Source of the DNA: Brevundimonas vesicularis
GTDB lineage: Bacteria > Pseudomonadota > Alphaproteobacteria > Caulobacterales > Caulobacteraceae
Length of the DNA stretch: 64,000 nucleotides
Direction of reading: 5' to 3'
Assembly: GCF_027886425.1 (NCBI RefSeq)
Contig: NZ_CP115671.1
Coordinates: forward strand, 1,178,001-1,242,000
The notes under the pieces: model-generated
The model's input: the letters and a program-made list of their open reading frames with translations, nothing else
The model's database searches: none
What the model was told of the DNA's origin: nothing
In this document: piece by piece, positions 60,085-64,000 of the stretch
Layout of the letters: every line of letters starts with the position of its first letter
How positions within the stretch are numbered: position 1 is the stretch's first letter
Made by a program: the position numbers and the translations under genes

Positions 60085-60882
60085 TTAGGTCGAAAGCGGC
60101 ACGTTTTTACAGCGCCGCACGATCATCGGCTGGATGATCGGCGCCGCGCAGACCAGGCTAGTCTGACGCGGATCGGGCCGGTTGAAGGCCCACGGCCGCC
60201 CGTGGTGATCGCTGACCCTGGCACCGGCTTCCGTCGCGATCAGCCAGCCCGCAGCGACGTCCCAATCCCATTTCGGCGTCAGGGCCAAGGCGGCGTCGAA
60301 GGCGCCGGCGGCGACCAGCGCCATCCGATAGGCCAGGGCGTTGCGTTTCTCGAACCGCATCGACGGCCAGGGTTCTTCGTCGAAATAGGGCGCTTCGATC
60401 AGTCGCGCATCGCCCAGGATCGAGGCGTCCTCCAGCGTATCGACATCCGAGGCGTGGATGGGTTTGCCGTTACGTCGCGCCCCGCCGCCGCGCGTCGCCA
60501 CATAGGTCTCGTCCACCTCGGGCGCATGAATGACGGCGGCGACGACCTCGCCGTCCTCGACCACGGCGATGGGCACGCACCACCACGGCGTCCGCTTCAT
60601 GTAGGCGACGGTGCCGTCGATGGGATCGACCACGAAGATGCGTCGTTTCGACAGACGCTCGGCCGTATCCGCCGTCTCTTCCGACAGCCATCCATAGTCA
60701 GGCCGCGCCGACAGCAGCCTGTCCTTCAGCATGGCGTCGACCTTCAGGTCGCCGCTGGTGACGGGCGAACCGCCGACCTTGGATTCGATCTTCAGTCCCG
60801 CTTTACGCTCGGCGATGGCCAGCGCCCCGGCGTCGATGGCCGCCTGGCGGATCAGGTCGAGGTCGGCGTGCAAGTCGATCAT
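60085..60882 (-). CDS. cysQ: 3'(2'),5'-bisphosphate nucleotidase / inositol-phosphatase family
   Basis: The 265-residue enzyme has the Li-sensitive phosphatase metal motifs: WLSEET at 65-70, DPIDGT at 86-91 and WDWDVAAG in the C-terminal half. CysQ converts PAP to AMP in sulfate assimilation; inositol monophosphatase is the main alternative. Its ATG overlaps the pmbA stop as ATGA. DUF4170 follows downstream, the conserved local order. Confidence 0.92.
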   Translation of the reverse strand: MIDLHADLDLIRQAAIDAGALAIAERKAGLKIESKVGGSPVTSGDLKVDAMLKDRLLSARPDYGWLSEETADTAERLSKRRIFVVDPIDGTVAYMKRTPWWCVPIAVVEDGEVVAAVIHAPEVDETYVATRGGGARRNGKPIHASDVDTLEDASILGDARLIEAPYFDEEPWPSMRFEKRNALAYRMALVAAGAFDAALALTPKWDWDVAAGWLIATEAGARVSDHHGRPWAFNRPDPRQTSLVCAAPIIQPMIVRRCKNVPLST

Positions 60883-62234
60883 TTGCCCGCGATGGCCACC
60901 GCATCGAACATCAGGCTGGGCACGTTGAACCCGCCCCGGAACTCCAGATCCGAACCGCGCTGGATGCGTAGATAGAGGTCGGTCAGCTTTCCCGCGACCG
61001 TGACCTCGCTGACCGGATAGGCGATCACGCCGTTCTCGAACCAGAAGCCCGACACCCCGGCGGACCAGTCGCCTGTATTGCCGTTCAGCGACGGGCCGAA
61101 CATCGACGTCACCAACAGGCCGGTGTCGGCATCCGCGATCAGGCCCGCCAGATCCCGCTCGCCCGGTTCCATATGCAGATTGTGAGTCGAGACCCCGGAT
61201 GGCCCGGCCAGCCCCCTTGACGCATGGCCGGTGGTTTCCAGGCCCAGTTGTCGGGCCGAGGCGCTGTTCAGTAACCAGGTGGTCAGGACGCCGTCGTCGA
61301 ACAGGGCGCGCTTCTGAACCATTGCGCCTTCGTCGTCGAACGGGGTCGATCCCATGCCGCGGGGGCGGAACGGATCGTCGATCAGGGTGACGCCCTCGGC
61401 GAACACGCGCTGGCCCAGCCGTTCCTTCAGGAAGGAGGTGCCGCGCGCGATCGACGGGCCGGAAATGGCGCCGATGGCCGGCGACACGATCTGGCCCGCC
61501 ATCCGGTTGTCGAAGATCACGGGGGCGGTGGTCGAAGCGATCTTGCGCGGCCCCACGCGAGCCACGGCGCGCTCGCCGGCGGTGCGCCCGATCAGGTCGG
61601 CGCCCGGCAGGTCGGACAGGTGGCGAGTCGAACGGCTCTCGCCGCCGCGCTCCATCGCGCCGTCCTTTTCGGCGATGACGCCGACGCCCAGCGAGAAGGC
61701 CGACCCTTCATAGGCGCCGTCGAACCCGTGAGAGGTCACCAGCCGCCAACGGCTGGACGACCAGCCCGCGTGTCCGCCTTCCGACCGCGCCACGCCAGGG
61801 ACCGCCAGGGCCGCCGCCTCAGCCTCGGCCGAGACCTGTTCCAGAGTTTGGGCGCTGCGTTCGCTGGGATCGAACAGGTCCAGATCGATGAACGGCCCGC
61901 GCGCCAGCCGATCCTCGGGCGCGAAACCGGCGTGGGGATCTTTCGGCGCCAAGCGCGCCATGGCCACCGCCCGCTCTACCAAGCGCGCCTGGGTCGCGGG
62001 CGAAAGGTCCGAGGCCGAGACCGACGCCTGCCTTTGGCCCACGAACACGCGCAGGCCCAGGTCGCGCGATTCCTCACGTTCGACGTCTTCCAGCTTGCCG
62101 TTGCGCACCCCGACCGACAGGGATCGGCGATCAGCGCTGACCGCCTCTGCGGCGTCGGCGCCGGCCTTCAGCGCAGCCTTGACGATGTCGTTGAGAAGAT
62201 CGGTGGAAACGGGCGCAGCCAGGGTTTCAGTCAT
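60879..62234 (-). CDS. pmbA: TldD/PmbA family metallopeptidase-like protein
   Basis: The 451-residue protein belongs to the TldD/PmbA family (the TldE half, usually paired with TldD encoded elsewhere). Signatures include ALKAGADAAEAVSADRRSL, GLRVFVGQRQASVS, and the C-terminal GVSTHNLHMEPGERDLAGL and FGPSLNGNTGDWSAGVSGFW blocks. The pair degrades or processes peptides such as microcin precursors. It is transcribed ahead of cysQ with a four-base overlap. Confidence 0.92.
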   Translation of the reverse strand: MTETLAAPVSTDLLNDIVKAALKAGADAAEAVSADRRSLSVGVRNGKLEDVEREESRDLGLRVFVGQRQASVSASDLSPATQARLVERAVAMARLAPKDPHAGFAPEDRLARGPFIDLDLFDPSERSAQTLEQVSAEAEAAALAVPGVARSEGGHAGWSSSRWRLVTSHGFDGAYEGSAFSLGVGVIAEKDGAMERGGESRSTRHLSDLPGADLIGRTAGERAVARVGPRKIASTTAPVIFDNRMAGQIVSPAIGAISGPSIARGTSFLKERLGQRVFAEGVTLIDDPFRPRGMGSTPFDDEGAMVQKRALFDDGVLTTWLLNSASARQLGLETTGHASRGLAGPSGVSTHNLHMEPGERDLAGLIADADTGLLVTSMFGPSLNGNTGDWSAGVSGFWFENGVIAYPVSEVTVAGKLTDLYLRIQRGSDLEFRGGFNVPSLMFDAVAIAGK

Positions 62235-62273
62235 GCCCCGATATGGCGGACGCCCCGCTGCACCGCAACCGCG

Positions 62274-62681
62274 TCAGACGACGGCGAAGGCGATCAGGCC
62301 CACAGCCGCCGTCAGCAGCGCCACCCAAGTCAGCAGCATGCCGACGACGCGGCCCAGCGACGGCCCGGTCTGCAGCAAAAGGCCCAGGGCATGGGCGACC
62401 CGGCCGACGAACAGCGTCGCGCCGACACCGTGAACCATCCAGGCCGGCGCGCCGACGGCGGCCAGCAGCAGCATGGCGATCATGCCGGGCGTCGCATATT
62501 CCACCAGATTGCCGAAGGCGCGGCTGGCGGCCATCAAATCCGCGTTTCCGCCGTCGCCGAACGACACCATATGTTTGCGCCGCCCGCTGACCACGATGCC
62601 CGACAAGACCAGCATCATCAGGATCAGCAGGCCGCTCCACAGGGCGGCGGCCTGAACGGCGTACATCAGCGGCGTGGTCAT
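62274..62681 (-). CDS. MAPEG family membrane protein
   Basis: The 135-residue protein has four membrane helices, at about 12-32, 60-80, 82-100 and 108-132. It carries the MAPEG-like region ADLMAASRAFGNLVEYATPG near 47-66 and RVAHALGLLLQ. MAPEG proteins act on glutathione or lipid mediators in eukaryotes; bacterial roles are largely unknown. It lies between pmbA and the M14 peptidase, three bases after the latter's stop. Confidence 0.88.
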   Translation of the reverse strand: MTTPLMYAVQAAALWSGLLILMMLVLSGIVVSGRRKHMVSFGDGGNADLMAASRAFGNLVEYATPGMIAMLLLAAVGAPAWMVHGVGATLFVGRVAHALGLLLQTGPSLGRVVGMLLTWVALLTAAVGLIAFAVV

Positions 62682-62684
62682 CGA

Positions 62685-64000
62685 TCAGTCCTCACGCCCG
62701 ACGGGGTAGAGCAGATAGTGGTCGTCATAGAAGGGCGTGCGTTCATAGAACCAGGCCAGCCGCGCCTGCGGATCGGCGGCGAACGTGGCGTCGGCCGCCA
62801 CCTTGGCCTCAAACTCGGCCTTCAACGCCGGGTCCGCCGCCATCATCTTGTCCGCCAGCGGCGCGATGGCGTAGGCCTCGATATATTCGATGCGGCTCAT
62901 CACCTCGGGGAACATGCCCCAGGCGAAGAAGCTCTCGCTGGATTGCGGCTCCAGCAGCAGCACGACGATGTCGCCCAGCGGCTGATCCGTCGGCACGCGC
63001 ACCGAGCCGGTCGGATACGTCCAGTCGCGCTTCTCGACCTCCACCGTCTTCACCGAAGCCTGCACGTGACCTTCGTTGGTGCGGTTCGCCAGCTTGGGCT
63101 CGACCAGGCGCAGCATCGAAAGGTTCACGGTGCGCGCAGCCTCGACCGTCTCTATTTCGATCCCGTGCGTTTTCAGCCGCTCGATGATGTCGGTGCGATA
63201 GCCCGGCACCCAGTAGGCCGTCGGCCGCTTCAGGCTCAGCGTCGGCTTGGAGCCATAGAAGGGCATTTGCCACAGGTCGGGATCAGGTTGGCCCAGCCAG
63301 CGGATTTCCTTCCGACCCGAGGCGGGACTGTCATACATCTCGTACAGCATGCCCTTGAAGGGCCGGGTGGACGACGGCGTCTCGTCGGCCTCGAAGTTGG
63401 CGGGGATCTGGGCTGGGCGCAGGGCCTTGTCCTGATCCGTTGCGGCGCGAAGACCCGCGCCCTGATCGGCCAGCAGACGCATCGCCTCTTCGATGAAGAC
63501 GTATGTGCCCAGCACCCGCTGCTCATGCGGCTTCAGGCTGTGGTTCTCGATCAGGATCGTCGGCACGTGCGCCGCCGAACCCCAGCCGTTCGAGAACCGC
63601 TCGCCCAGGCCGCCGTCCGACAGGCCCTTCTTCGGCTCGTCGTCGTCGATGCCGAACACCAGTTCGCCGGGGATGTGACCCTCACGCTCCAGCGCCGCAT
63701 TCATGGCCGGCTTGAAGATCGAATCCAGCCAGGCCGAGCCGTTGGGCGAGCGGCTGAATGATCCGTCCTCGCCGTTGAAGCCGTAGGTGACGTCGTACTG
63801 GTAATCCATGCCGTCGGTGACGTGGACGTCCACATACAGGTCCGGCCGGTATTTCAGGATCAGGCCGCGCACTGCCCGCATCTCGGGCTGATCCAGCTTC
63901 AGATAGTCGCGGTTCAGGTTCTGGTTGGTCGCCGTATTGCGCCAGCCTTGTATGCGGGGGCCCCGTTGGTTCGGCCGGGAATAGGGGCCGGAACGCTCAT
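62685..64000 (-). CDS. M14 family zinc carboxypeptidase (N-terminus outside window)
   Basis: The frame is open to the window end, so the start is missing. The visible part includes WRNTATNQNLNRDYLKLDQP at the upstream end and then RPDLYVDVHVTDGMDYQYDV, with the zinc-ligand histidine in VDVHVTDG. A long C-terminal region follows, including ILIENHSLKPHEQRVLG. This is the layout of secreted M14 metallopeptidases that trim peptides from the C-terminus. The protein exceeds 438 residues here. It is likely exported, but its signal peptide is not in view. Confidence 0.88.
   Translation of the reverse strand, partial: ERSGPYSRPNQRGPRIQGWRNTATNQNLNRDYLKLDQPEMRAVRGLILKYRPDLYVDVHVTDGMDYQYDVTYGFNGEDGSFSRSPNGSAWLDSIFKPAMNAALEREGHIPGELVFGIDDDEPKKGLSDGGLGERFSNGWGSAAHVPTILIENHSLKPHEQRVLGTYVFIEEAMRLLADQGAGLRAATDQDKALRPAQIPANFEADETPSSTRPFKGMLYEMYDSPASGRKEIRWLGQPDPDLWQMPFYGSKPTLSLKRPTAYWVPGYRTDIIERLKTHGIEIETVEAARTVNLSMLRLVEPKLANRTNEGHVQASVKTVEVEKRDWTYPTGSVRVPTDQPLGDIVVLLLEPQSSESFFAWGMFPEVMSRIEYIEAYAIAPLADKMMAADPALKAEFEAKVAADATFAADPQARLAWFYERTPFYDDHYLLYPVGRED

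Noticed and set aside
61620..63761. 713-codon plus-strand open frame
   Set aside because: Antisense to pmbA, the MAPEG gene and the M14 peptidase, all supported by motifs.

Overview
The window is about 64 kb of GC-rich, densely coding chromosome from an alphaproteobacterium. It is most likely from the Caulobacterales, probably Brevundimonas or a close relative. The basis is the very high GC at third codon positions, TonB-dependent receptors with FecI/FecR partners, an F0 ATP synthase cluster ordered I-a-c-b'-b, BamF and DUF4170 proteins, and a pmbA-cysQ-DUF4170-lipid A gene neighbourhood. The genus is inferred from memory of family patterns, not from a search. I saw no rRNA, tRNA, CRISPR array, insertion sequence or prophage. 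Almost everything is ordinary core chromosome, and I found no convincing new multi-gene system.

Layout. 1-3.9 kb: a cell-surface signalling unit (ECF sigma factor cut by the window edge, FecR anti-sigma, STN-type TonB receptor). 3.9-12.7 kb: a VIT-family transporter, an orphan D12 adenine methyltransferase, rnhB and tag, an SDR, a YgfZ-like protein, a PAS/HisKA/receiver protein with no ATPase domain, a cysteine-cluster protein and a family 9 glycosyltransferase. 12.8-16.5 kb: a dihydroorotase-like protein coupled to a prephenate-dehydrogenase-like protein, a DHFR-like reductase and a secreted hydrolase. 16.6-20.1 kb: an iron-uptake set (siderophore receptor, PepSY reductase-like protein, 65-residue membrane protein). 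20.1-26.7 kb: erpA, dgt, SPOR protein, nagZ, scpA, scpB and a CHASE4 histidine kinase. 26.7-30.6 kb: ispH and the F0 genes, ending in a strong bidirectional terminator.

31-38.8 kb holds two small membrane proteins, an SDR and the complete glycine-cleavage operon (gcvT, gcvH, gcvPA, gcvPB) behind a tandem glycine riboswitch. A palindromic repeat is inserted inside that operon. Next come an HSL-type hydrolase, fbp and pncA. 40.5-47.5 kb runs on the minus strand: a Y-family polymerase, a small membrane protein, an adenine-deaminase-type enzyme, argS, a secreted protein, a thioesterase, bamF and lspA. 47.5-53.3 kb: xseA, two small envelope proteins, purD, a YkuD-type L,D-transpeptidase and a secreted amidohydrolase. 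53.3-64 kb is an envelope region: lpxK, waaA, a DUF374 acyltransferase broken by a frameshift, msbA, a PTP-like phosphatase, DUF4170, cysQ, pmbA, a MAPEG protein and a partial M14 peptidase.

Many gene pairs overlap by four bases (ATGA or GTGA), which supports both the starts chosen and translational coupling. Palindromic extragenic repeats sharing GTCATCC and GGACC ends lie at 7.6, 12.7 and 35.8 kb.
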